This document shows positions 1-7,612 of a DNA stretch of 32,108 bases, piece by piece. Numbering within the stretch: the stretch's first letter is position 1; each line of letters starts with the position of its first letter. The position numbers and the translations under genes were made by a program. Source of the stretch: Streptomyces ipomoeae 91-03 (GTDB lineage Bacteria > Actinomycetota > Actinomycetes > Streptomycetales > Streptomycetaceae); the NCBI RefSeq assembly GCF_000317595.1, contig NZ_AEJC01000437.1:1-32108 (forward strand). The letters run 5' to 3'. The notes beneath the pieces were generated by a model, which did not search any database, was not told where the DNA came from, and was given only the letters and a program-made list of their open reading frames with translations.

Positions 1-2
1 CC

Positions 3-1301
3 GCCGCACCGCGCAAGAGCGTGACGGGTACCCGGCTGTGGGTGGCGGTGCTGTTCCTGCTGCCCGCGCTGGTGCTGCTCGGCGCGCTCGTGGTCTACCC
101 GATCGGGTACTCGGTCTGGCGGAGCCTGTTCGACGCGGACGGCTCGGGCTTCGTCGGTCTCGACAACTACGCGGAGATCTTCTCCGACGACGCCACCCTC
201 ATCGCCGTACGCAACACCGCGATCTGGGTCGCGGTGGCCCCGGCGATCGTCACCGCGCTCGGTCTGATCTTCGCGGTGCTGACCGAACGGGTGCGCTGGG
301 GAACGGCGTTCAAGCTGATCGTCTTCATGCCGATGGCGATCTCGATGCTCGCCGCGGGCATCATCTTCCGGCTGGTGTACGAGCAGGATCCGAACCAGGG
401 CGTCGCCAACGCGATCGTGACGTCCGTGCACGACGTGTTCGTCGACGAGTCCGTCTATCCGAAGGCCCGGCCCAACGCCCAGGTCAGTGATCTACGGCCG
501 TCCGGCGGCGGGTCGTTCACGACCGAGGGGACCGTGCGGGCCGGAACTCCCGCCCTCCTCCCCCTCGTCGGCATCGCGCCCAACCGGCTGCCCGGCGACG
601 CGCAGGACGCGAAGGCGGCCACCGGCAGCGGTGTCACCGGGACCGTGTGGCTGGACTTCCGGCTCGGGGGCGGCGGTGAGAAGGGGGCCGTCGACCCGGG
701 TGAGAAGGCGCTGGAGGGTGTCAAGGTCGAGGCGGTGAAGGACGGGAAGGTCGTCGCCACCGCGACCAGCGCGGCCGACGGCACGTTCAGTCTGCCGACC
801 TCGGCCGAGGGGGCCCAACTGCGGCTGCCCGGCTCGAACTTCGCGGCGCCCTACAACGGCATCGACTGGCTGGGCCCGACCCTGGTCACCCCGGCGGTCA
901 TCGGGTCGTACGTCTGGATGTGGGCAGGTTTCGCGATGGTGCTGATCGCGGCCGGGCTCGCCGGGGTCGACCGGAATCTGCTGGAGGCGGCGCGGGTCGA
1001 CGGGGCGAACGAGTGGCAGGTGTTCCGCCGCGTCACCGTCCCGCTTCTCGCACCGGTCCTGGTCGTCGTCCTCGTCACGCTGATGATCAACGTGATGAAG
1101 ATCTTCGACCTCGTCTACATCATCGCCCCGCAGCCCAGTCAGGACGAGGCCAACGTCCTCGCCCTGCAGCTCTATCTGGTGTCGTACGGCGGCGGGGGCG
1201 ACTTCGGGCTCGGCAGCGCGATCGGTGTGGTCCTGCTGCTGCTCGTGCTGCCGGTGATGTGGGTCAACATCCGGCGACTGCGGAAGGAGCGCCAGCGGTG
1301 A
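3..1301 (+). CDS. Carbohydrate ABC transporter permease, MalF type, with inserted extracellular domain (5' end probably outside window)
   Basis: Membrane subunit of an ABC importer, probably for a sugar or oligosaccharide. The frame is open to the left edge and GTG at 21 has no convincing ribosome binding site, so the true start is probably upstream. Counting from GTG 21, hydrophobic segments lie near residues 7-29, 63-85, 96-118, 285-316, 345-367 and 398-416. The EAA loop that docks the ATPase reads EAARVDGANEWQVF near residue 323. Between the third and fourth membrane segments are about 150 extra residues; part of it (GVTGTVWLDF, then ALEGVKVEAVKDGKVVATATSAADG) resembles a carboxypeptidase-regulatory/Cna-B-like beta sandwich. 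E. coli MalF carries a different extra domain (P2) in a periplasmic loop that contacts the binding protein, so a similar role is inferred. The stop overlaps the next start by 4 nt. Confidence 0.9.
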   Translation, partial: AAPRKSVTGTRLWVAVLFLLPALVLLGALVVYPIGYSVWRSLFDADGSGFVGLDNYAEIFSDDATLIAVRNTAIWVAVAPAIVTALGLIFAVLTERVRWGTAFKLIVFMPMAISMLAAGIIFRLVYEQDPNQGVANAIVTSVHDVFVDESVYPKARPNAQVSDLRPSGGGSFTTEGTVRAGTPALLPLVGIAPNRLPGDAQDAKAATGSGVTGTVWLDFRLGGGGEKGAVDPGEKALEGVKVEAVKDGKVVATATSAADGTFSLPTSAEGAQLRLPGSNFAAPYNGIDWLGPTLVTPAVIGSYVWMWAGFAMVLIAAGLAGVDRNLLEAARVDGANEWQVFRRVTVPLLAPVLVVVLVTLMINVMKIFDLVYIIAPQPSQDEANVLALQLYLVSYGGGGDFGLGSAIGVVLLLLVLPVMWVNIRRLRKERQR

Positions 1302-2224
1302 CCGCCCTCGAAACCCCCGCCCCGGCACCGGCGCCGAAGAGCCCGGCGGCACACGAGACGCCCGTACGCGCCAAACGCTCGGTGGCCTCCCGGCTCGCGA
1401 CCCGCGTGGCGGGCGGCGCACTGCGCGTCTTCCTTCTCCTGGTCGCGCTGTTCTGGCTGGTGCCGACCTTCGGTCTGCTGGTGTCGTCGTTCCGCGATCC
1501 GACCGACATCTCCACCTCCGGGTGGTGGAAGGTGTTCTCGACGCCCGCCCAACTCACCACCAAGAGCTACGAGTCACTCCTCGCGAACGACGACATCACC
1601 AACGCCCTGTTCAACACGGTCTGGATCACCGTCCCGGCGACACTGCTGGTGATCCTGATCGGCGCGATGGCCGGATACGCCTTCGCCTGGATGGACTTCA
1701 AGGGCCGCGACTGGTGGTTCATGGTCGTGGTGGGCCTGTTGGTGGTGCCGGTGCAAGTGGCGCTGATCCCGCTCTCCGGGCTCTTCCGGGATCTCGGAAT
1801 CTTCGGCGACATCACCGGCGTGGTCCTCTTCCACGTCGGCTTCGGGCTCCCGTTCGCGATCTTCCTCCTCCGGAACTTCTTCGCGGAGATCCCACGCGAG
1901 CTGCTGGAGGCGGCGCGCCTCGACGGGGCGGGCGAGGTACGGCTGTTCGCGACCGTCGTACTGCCGCTGGCCGCACCGGCGTTGGCCTCCCTCGGCATCT
2001 TCCAGTTCCTGTGGGTGTGGAACGACATGCTGGTCGCCCTGGTCTTCTCCAGCTCCGACTCCCAGCCGCTGACGGTCGCGCTCCAGCAACAGGTACGACA
2101 GTTCGGCAGCAACATCGAGATCCTGGCCCCCGGGGCGTTCATCTCCATGGTGATCCCCCTGGCCGTGTTCTTCGCGTTCCAGAGGCAGTTCGTGTCGGGT
2201 GTCATGGCAGGCGCGGTGAAGTAA
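1298..2224 (+). CDS. Carbohydrate ABC transporter permease, MalG type
   Basis: Second membrane subunit of the same importer, 308 aa. GTG at 1298 overlaps the TGA of the preceding gene (GTGA), which indicates translational coupling and a shared operon. A Pro/Ala-rich cytoplasmic N-terminus of about 40 residues precedes the first membrane segment (FLLLVALFWLVPTFGLLVSSF). The EAA motif reads EAARLDGAGEVRLFATVVLP, and the C-terminus (FQRQFVSGVMAGAVK) is typical of MalG-like proteins of the binding-protein-dependent transport family (PF00528). No solute-binding protein or ATPase gene is visible; the binding protein is probably to the left of the window, and the ATPase may be a shared MsiK-like protein, which is common in Streptomyces. 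The substrate cannot be read from the sequence. A strong hairpin follows 10 nt after the stop. Confidence 0.93.
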   Translation: MTALETPAPAPAPKSPAAHETPVRAKRSVASRLATRVAGGALRVFLLLVALFWLVPTFGLLVSSFRDPTDISTSGWWKVFSTPAQLTTKSYESLLANDDITNALFNTVWITVPATLLVILIGAMAGYAFAWMDFKGRDWWFMVVVGLLVVPVQVALIPLSGLFRDLGIFGDITGVVLFHVGFGLPFAIFLLRNFFAEIPRELLEAARLDGAGEVRLFATVVLPLAAPALASLGIFQFLWVWNDMLVALVFSSSDSQPLTVALQQQVRQFGSNIEILAPGAFISMVIPLAVFFAFQRQFVSGVMAGAVK

Positions 2225-2234
2225 CCGAGTTCGT

Positions 2235-2298
2235 CCGCCCCTACCCGTCCCATCTCCCCGGGGGCACAGCCCCGGGGAGATGGGACGGGTAGGGGCGG
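2235..2298 (+). terminator. 29-bp perfect hairpin after the permease operon
   Basis: Positions 2235-2263 pair perfectly with 2270-2298 around a 6-nt loop (gcacag). No U-tract follows, as is usual for actinobacterial terminators. The arm sequence cccctacccgtccc recurs in the intergenic element at 4735-5300, so this hairpin also belongs to a dispersed repeat family. Being a near-perfect palindrome it could act in both directions. Confidence 0.8.
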
Positions 2299-2452
2299 CG
2301 GGGGCGGAAAACCGCGTGAACGAACCGCACACACCCACCAGTTCACCCCCACACGCCCCCCAACCCCAGGGATATCCCCCGTATGGAACACGCAACGTAA
2401 CCAAATCATCCCATCGGTAGTTTCCGGGCAGTATGCCCGCGCCGACCCATGG

Positions 2453-4726
2453 ATGTCCCCCTTGCCCAGGTTCAGTGTCATTGTCACCGCGTACAAGGTT
2501 CAGGCGTACCTGCACGAATGCCTGGATTCCGTGCTGTCCCAGCCCTTCACCGACCTAGAACTGATCGTCGTCGACGACGCCTCCCCCGACGCCTGCGGAG
2601 CGATCGCCGACGAGGTGGCCGCCCGTGACTCCCGCGTACGCCGCCCGGTGCGGCTACAGGAGAACGCGGGCCCCGGCGCCGCCCGCAACCGCGGCATGGA
2701 ACTCGCCCGAGGCGACTACCTCCTCTTCCTCGACGGCGACGACACGCTCGCCCCGGACGCGCTCCAGTCGATCGCCGACCGCGTCAAGGAGACCGGCGAA
2801 CCGGACGTCCTCGTCCACGGCTTCGCCCGTCTCTCCTGGTCCGGCGAGCCCGTCCGCAACGAACGCGCCCTGCAACTCACCGAACAGCCCCCGGCCCCCT
2901 TCCTCCTCGACGACCGCCCGGGCCTGCTGAACGTCACGCCAGTGGCGTGGAACAAGGCGTACAAACGGGAGTTCGTCGAGGACCACGGCTTCCGCTTCCC
3001 GCCCGGCATCTACGAGGACGTGCCCTGGACGTACCAGGTCCTGATGTCCGCCGAGTCCATCGCCACCCTCGACCGGGTCTGCGTCCATCACCGCCGACGC
3101 CGCCACGGCAGCCTTCTCGACATGACCACACGGGGGCACTTCGACGTGTTCGAGCAGTACGACCGGCTCTTCGCATACGTCGACGAGCGCCCGGAGCTGG
3201 CTCACTGGCGCCCGCTGCTGTTCCGCCGCATGGTCGATCACCTCACATCCGTGTTCTCCCGGCGCCACCGGCTCCCGCGCGAGGCGCGCGCCGAGTTCCT
3301 GCGTACCGTCGGCGCGCACTGCGCCCGCTACCGCACCCCCGGCGCCCCCGTACGCGCCCGCGCCCGGCTACGGCAGGCTCTCCTCCGGCTCCACCGCACG
3401 TACCGCGCCCTGGGGGCGACGGCACGGCTGGCTCGGGGCGCCGGACGGCGAATGCGGGGCCTGGCCCGGCTGCTCCGCGCCGGCGGGCTCCGCGTCCACT
3501 ACCGCGTCCAGCGCCTGCTCCCGCTGCGCGCCGACCGGGCGGTGTTCTCCGCGTACGGAGGCCGGGGTTACGTGTGCAGCCCGGCCGCGCTGGAGAACGC
3601 GTTCCGTACGTACGCGCCGGGCATCCGCACCTACTGGGTCGCCCGCCCCGAGCACCATCACACGCTCCCGGTGGCGACCCGCCGCGTACTGCCCGGCTCC
3701 ATGGCGTACTGGACGGCGCTCGCCCGCGCCAAGTACCTGGTGAACAACACGGACTTCGACCACCGGCTGGTCAAGCGCCGCGGCCAGATCCTGCTCCAGA
3801 CCCAGCACGGCACGCCGCTGAAGCACATGGGCCTCGATCTCCAGGACCGTCCGGCGGCTGGGCGCGGCACGGACTTCACCGCGGTTCTGCGCGGCAGCGA
3901 CCAGTGGGACTACGTCCTGTCCGCCAACCGCCACTCCACCCTCGTCTGGGAACGCGTCTACCCCTCCGCGTACACCACCCTCGAATACGGCTCCCCGCGC
4001 AACGACGTGTTCCTGAGGGCGACTTCGACGGACGTGGCCCGCATCCGCGAGAACCTCGGCATCCCCGAGGGCGCGGTGGCGATCCTGTACGCCCCCACGC
4101 ACCGCGACTACCGCCGCTCCCAGCGCGCCCATCTGGATCTGGAGCGGGTGCTGCGCAAGCTGGGGCCCCGCTTCGTGGTGCTGGCCCGCGCCCACCATGC
4201 GTACGAGGCGCCGCTGAGCGACCTGTCCCACGGCCGCCTGCTGGACGTCACCTCCTACCCGAGCGTGGAAAACCTCTGCCTCGCCTCCGATGCCCTGGTC
4301 ACCGACTACTCCTCCCTGATGTTCGACTACGCCAACCTCGACCGGCCCATCGTCATCCACACCGAGGACTGGGAGGCGTACGAGGCCGCGCGCGGGACGT
4401 ACTTCGATCCGCGGGCGTTTCCGCCGGGGGCGGTGGCGCGCAGCGAGGACGAGCTGATCGACATCTTCGCGACGGGGCATTGGCGGGGGTCGCGCTCCGC
4501 GCAGTTGCGGGCGGCGTTCCGGGAACGGTTCTGTCAGTACGACGACGGGCGGGCGGCGGAGCGGGTGGTGCGGCGGGTCGTTCTGGGCGACACGTCCACC
4601 CCCGAGATCGTGCCGCTCGCCGACCGGCATCCGGTCCCCTCGGTGGCCTCGCGCCGGGCGTCGTCCCCGCTGGCGACGGTGCCGGGACAATCCGGCCCGG
4701 CAGCGAACGACTCATTGCGCACGTAG
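2453..4726 (+). CDS. Bifunctional GT2 glycosyltransferase / CDP-glycerol glycerophosphotransferase-like (TagF-like) protein, paralogue A
   Basis: 757-aa fusion predicted to act at the inner membrane face in wall teichoic acid or related glycopolymer synthesis. Residues 5-230 are a GT-A family-2 domain: FSVIVTAYKV at the start, the nucleotide-binding VVDDASPD, LFLDGDDTL as the DxD-type site, and YEDVPW with the likely catalytic acidic pair. A basic linker (about 270-365) leads to a Glyphos_transf domain (PF04464 type, about 370-720) with QHGTPLK (His 452), ARAHH, and TDYSSLMFDYANLDRP from residue 617, all canonical TagF motifs. ATG 2453 is chosen because the GT2 fold begins at once; no clear ribosome binding site precedes it, and TTG 2462 is an alternative. 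In Streptomyces coelicolor similar proteins (PdtA) are linked to polydiglycosylphosphate wall polymers. The acceptor and donor sugar are unknown. Confidence 0.9.
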   Translation: MSPLPRFSVIVTAYKVQAYLHECLDSVLSQPFTDLELIVVDDASPDACGAIADEVAARDSRVRRPVRLQENAGPGAARNRGMELARGDYLLFLDGDDTLAPDALQSIADRVKETGEPDVLVHGFARLSWSGEPVRNERALQLTEQPPAPFLLDDRPGLLNVTPVAWNKAYKREFVEDHGFRFPPGIYEDVPWTYQVLMSAESIATLDRVCVHHRRRRHGSLLDMTTRGHFDVFEQYDRLFAYVDERPELAHWRPLLFRRMVDHLTSVFSRRHRLPREARAEFLRTVGAHCARYRTPGAPVRARARLRQALLRLHRTYRALGATARLARGAGRRMRGLARLLRAGGLRVHYRVQRLLPLRADRAVFSAYGGRGYVCSPAALENAFRTYAPGIRTYWVARPEHHHTLPVATRRVLPGSMAYWTALARAKYLVNNTDFDHRLVKRRGQILLQTQHGTPLKHMGLDLQDRPAAGRGTDFTAVLRGSDQWDYVLSANRHSTLVWERVYPSAYTTLEYGSPRNDVFLRATSTDVARIRENLGIPEGAVAILYAPTHRDYRRSQRAHLDLERVLRKLGPRFVVLARAHHAYEAPLSDLSHGRLLDVTSYPSVENLCLASDALVTDYSSLMFDYANLDRPIVIHTEDWEAYEAARGTYFDPRAFPPGAVARSEDELIDIFATGHWRGSRSAQLRAAFRERFCQYDDGRAAERVVRRVVLGDTSTPEIVPLADRHPVPSVASRRASSPLATVPGQSGPAANDSLRT

Positions 4727-4734
4727 CCCCGTTT

Positions 4735-5300
4735 CTCGCCCCCGCCGCCCCTACCCATTCCCTCCCCATCCAGGGGCAGCTGCCCCTTCGACCCCGCTCC
4801 TGGGGGCTGCCGCCCCCAGACCCCCGGTGAGGATGGGGGACGGTTCGCCGGCTGCGGGTGAGTGGGGGCTGGTCGCGCAGTTCCCCGCGCCCCTGAAAAC
4901 AGGCGCTGCGCCCCGTTTCCCCCGGCCCACAGAACCATGCCCTCCAGTCCCCTCAGCGACGGCAGCCCCCCAGAACCCCGAACAACAACACCAGCCCTCC
5001 GAAACCCCGAACACCGCCAGCCCTCCGAGACCTCGGGCGCCAGCCGGTCTCCGAGACCTCGGGCGCCAGCGGGGCTTTCAGAGCTCCAGCCAACCGCAAG
5101 CTTCCAGGCCCCCGGCCCACCGCAGGCTTTTAGGGGCGCGGGGAACTGCGCGAGCAACCCCCACTCACCCGCACCCGCCCAACAACCCCATCGGCCCCGA
5201 GCTCTCAGGCGGGGGGTCCAGGGGCGCAGCCCCTGGGACTGGCGGGGTCGAAGGGGCAGCCGCCCCTGGGGGAGGGACGGGTAGGGGCGGCGGGAGCGAG
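4735..5300. repeat. Large imperfect inverted repeat (arms about 178 bp) filling the gap between TagF-like genes
   Basis: The 619-bp gap 4727-5345 has no convincing gene. Left arm 4735-4912 and right arm 5123-5300 are reverse complements with mismatches. The outer part (4735-4829 against 5207-5300) contains cgcccctaccc, ggggcagctgcccc (a 14-bp palindrome at 4773-4786) and ctgggggctgccgcccccag, a short hairpin at 4800-4819. The inner part (4852-4912 against 5123-5180) contains gtgagtgggggctgg and cgcagttccccgcgcccct. The spacer 4913-5122 is Pro/Arg-codon-like low-complexity sequence. The whole could fold into a very large stem. The frame open across it from 4827 is a by-product; the downstream gene starts at 5346. 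Confidence 0.85.
5024..5070. repeat. Two direct copies of a 21-bp unit in the repeat spacer
   Basis: The unit tccgagacctcgggcgccag plus a final c occurs at 5024-5044 and at 5050-5070, identical in both, with a 26-nt period. It lies inside the spacer of the large inverted repeat. A degenerate related stretch (ccctccgaaaccccg) precedes it from 4995. No function is evident. Confidence 0.75.
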
Positions 5301-5345
5301 AAAAAGCCGGCGAACACCCCACACCCACCGAACCGAAAGGACCGA

Positions 5346-7607
5346 ATGCCCCGCTTCAGCATCATCGTCCCGACGCACGGCGTAGAGGGACACCTCCCCC
5401 ACGCCCTCAACTCCATCCTCACTCAACCCTTCGGCGACTTCGAACTACTCCCCATCCACGACACCCGACACTCCCTCGCAGAAACACTCCCCACCACCCA
5501 GGACACCCGAGTCACCCCCATCGAGTCACCCCCCACGGCCGGCCTCAGCGGCGCCCGCAACACGGGCCTGTCCGCCGCCCACGGCACCTACGTCCTGTTC
5601 CTGGACGGCGACGACACCCTCACCCCACCCGCCCTCCAGGCGATCGCGAACAGCCTGACCAGGGCCAAGGACCCCGACGTGCTCTACTTCACCCACGAAC
5701 GCACCCCTTGGTGGGAGGCCACCCCCACCGCCGTCCACCCCGCCGGCGCCCACACCCCGGCGTGGAGCGCCGCCTACCGCCGGGACTTCCTCACCGAGCA
5801 CCACCTCACCTTCCCTCCCGGCCACTTCACGGACCTCGCCTGGGGCGGCCTGGTCGCACTCGCCGCCGCCCGCACGGCGGAACTGCGGGACACCCCCTGC
5901 GTACGGCACCTGCTGCGCCGCCAGGGCGACCGGCTGAACACCCCGGGCGACCACCACCTGGACCTCCTCGACCAGGTGGAGCTGGTGCTGGTCCGGGCCA
6001 CGGCCGAACAAGCCCTGTCGGACACGACGTTCGAGCGGCTCTTCGCCGTCGTACTGCGCACCGCCGCGCACCCGACACGCGTCCCCACCCACCACCGCCG
6101 CGACTTCTTCCACCGCGCCACCCACCTCTACCGCCACTACCGCCCGACCGGCTTCCGCCCACCCACCGGCCGCCGGGGCATCCAGTACCGCCTCCTCGCG
6201 ACGGGTTCGTACGCCGCCTTCCGGGCCCTGAGCACGCTCAACCGGACGACGGCCGAAGCCCTCGCCGCCCTCCCCCGCCCCGACACCCCGCTCACCCGCG
6301 CCTACCACGCGGCCCAACGCCTCCTCCCCCTGGACAGGAACCTCGCCGTGTACCACCCCTCCCGCCGCCACGACCTCGCCTCCGACCCGGCCGCCCTCCA
6401 TGCCGAGGCCCGGCGACTCGCCCCGCGCATCCGCTCGGTGTTCCTGGTCGAGCCGGAGGCGGTGGCCGACGTGCCGAAGGACGCCGAGTACGCCGTCATC
6501 GGCAGCCGGCGCCACTGGAAGGCGCTCGCCCGCGCCAAGTACGTCATCGGCGCCGCCTGCATCGCAGGCCCAGCCGACGCGGTCGTCAAGCGACGGCCCG
6601 GCAGCGTCCATCTCCACACCCACCCCGGCACCCCGCTGAACACGACGGGCGTGGACCGGGCGCCGTACCCGGTGGTGGCCGCCACCGTGGCCGGCACCCC
6701 CACCGGGCTCCTCTCGGGCGCGGACCGCTGGGACTTCTCCCTCTCCTCCAACCGTCACTCGACGGAGACCTGGGAACGCGCCTTCCCGGGCTCGTACGAG
6801 CAGTTGGAGTACGGCAGTCCCCGCAACGACGTCCACTACAGGGCAACGGCGACGGACGTGGCCCGCGCCCGCCGGGAGCTGGGCATCCCGGACGGCAGGA
6901 CGGCACTGCTCTACGCCCCCGCCCACCGCGACCACATCACCGGCTTCGACGCCGCCCTCGGCACCGGCCACGACGCCCGGCTCGACCTGGAGGCGTTCTG
7001 CGAGGCGGTGGGCGAGGAGTTCGTGGTGCTGGTGCGGACGTCGTACGGCCACGGCCATCGCGTCCATGACGACGACACGGCGGCGTACAGGCACGGGCAC
7101 GGGCACGGGCGCATGCACAGGGGCGAGGACGGGGGCGGGGACGGGGACGGGCACAGCGGCCGGATCATCCTCGTCCCCCGGCACCACTCCACCGAGGACG
7201 TCTGTCTCGCCGCCGACGCGCTGATCACCGACTACTCGTCCCTCATGTTCGACTACGCCCACCTGGACCGGCCGATCGTGGTGCACGCGGAGGACTGGGA
7301 GGTCCACCGGGAGATCCGGGGTGTGTGCCTGGATCTGCCGTCCGTACCGCCCGGTCATGTGGCCCGGACCGAGCGGGAGTTGGCGGAGCTGTTCCGTGAC
7401 GGCTCCTACACGGACGCGGAGGCGGCGGCGCTGCGGGCGGAGTTCCGGGAACGGTTCTGCCAGTTCGACGACGGGCGGGCGGCCGAGCGGGTCGTACGCC
7501 GGGTGTTCCTCGGCGAACCGCCGGAGAGCCTTCCGCCCGTCGTCCCGCTCGCCGAGCGCACCCCCGCCCCCGCCCCACGCCCCGCGGCCACCCTCGTCAG
7601 GAGTTGA
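5346..7607 (+). CDS. GT2 / TagF-like fusion, paralogue B, with degenerate catalytic motifs and a His/Gly-rich insert
   Basis: 753 aa with the same two-domain plan as its neighbours. ATG 5346 has a GAAAGGA ribosome binding site 4 nt upstream and gives MPRFSIIVPTHG, matching the paralogues; the longer open frame to 4827 is repeat DNA. Many key motifs have decayed. In the GT2 half the VVDD pair reads PIHD and the YED motif reads FTD, while LFLDGDDTL is intact. In the TagF half HGT reads THPGTP (His 426, Pro 427), the second-histidine motif RAH reads RTS, and TDYSSLMFDYAHLDRP is intact. Residues about 565-607 are a His/Gly/Asp-rich insertion (RHGHGHGRMHRG) absent from the paralogues and encoded by gggcac-type hexamer repeats. 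The protein may be a structural partner, have changed chemistry, or be on its way to a pseudogene; reading frame and codon bias are intact, so it is probably expressed. Confidence 0.85.
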   Translation: MPRFSIIVPTHGVEGHLPHALNSILTQPFGDFELLPIHDTRHSLAETLPTTQDTRVTPIESPPTAGLSGARNTGLSAAHGTYVLFLDGDDTLTPPALQAIANSLTRAKDPDVLYFTHERTPWWEATPTAVHPAGAHTPAWSAAYRRDFLTEHHLTFPPGHFTDLAWGGLVALAAARTAELRDTPCVRHLLRRQGDRLNTPGDHHLDLLDQVELVLVRATAEQALSDTTFERLFAVVLRTAAHPTRVPTHHRRDFFHRATHLYRHYRPTGFRPPTGRRGIQYRLLATGSYAAFRALSTLNRTTAEALAALPRPDTPLTRAYHAAQRLLPLDRNLAVYHPSRRHDLASDPAALHAEARRLAPRIRSVFLVEPEAVADVPKDAEYAVIGSRRHWKALARAKYVIGAACIAGPADAVVKRRPGSVHLHTHPGTPLNTTGVDRAPYPVVAATVAGTPTGLLSGADRWDFSLSSNRHSTETWERAFPGSYEQLEYGSPRNDVHYRATATDVARARRELGIPDGRTALLYAPAHRDHITGFDAALGTGHDARLDLEAFCEAVGEEFVVLVRTSYGHGHRVHDDDTAAYRHGHGHGRMHRGEDGGGDGDGHSGRIILVPRHHSTEDVCLAADALITDYSSLMFDYAHLDRPIVVHAEDWEVHREIRGVCLDLPSVPPGHVARTERELAELFRDGSYTDAEAAALRAEFRERFCQFDDGRAAERVVRRVFLGEPPESLPPVVPLAERTPAPAPRPAATLVRS

Positions 7608-7612
7608 CGCAC

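Noticed and set aside
4827..5345. N-terminal extension of paralogue B through the intergenic repeat
   Set aside because: The sequence is the inverted repeat translated; a good ribosome binding site and the conserved MPRFS start lie at 5346.
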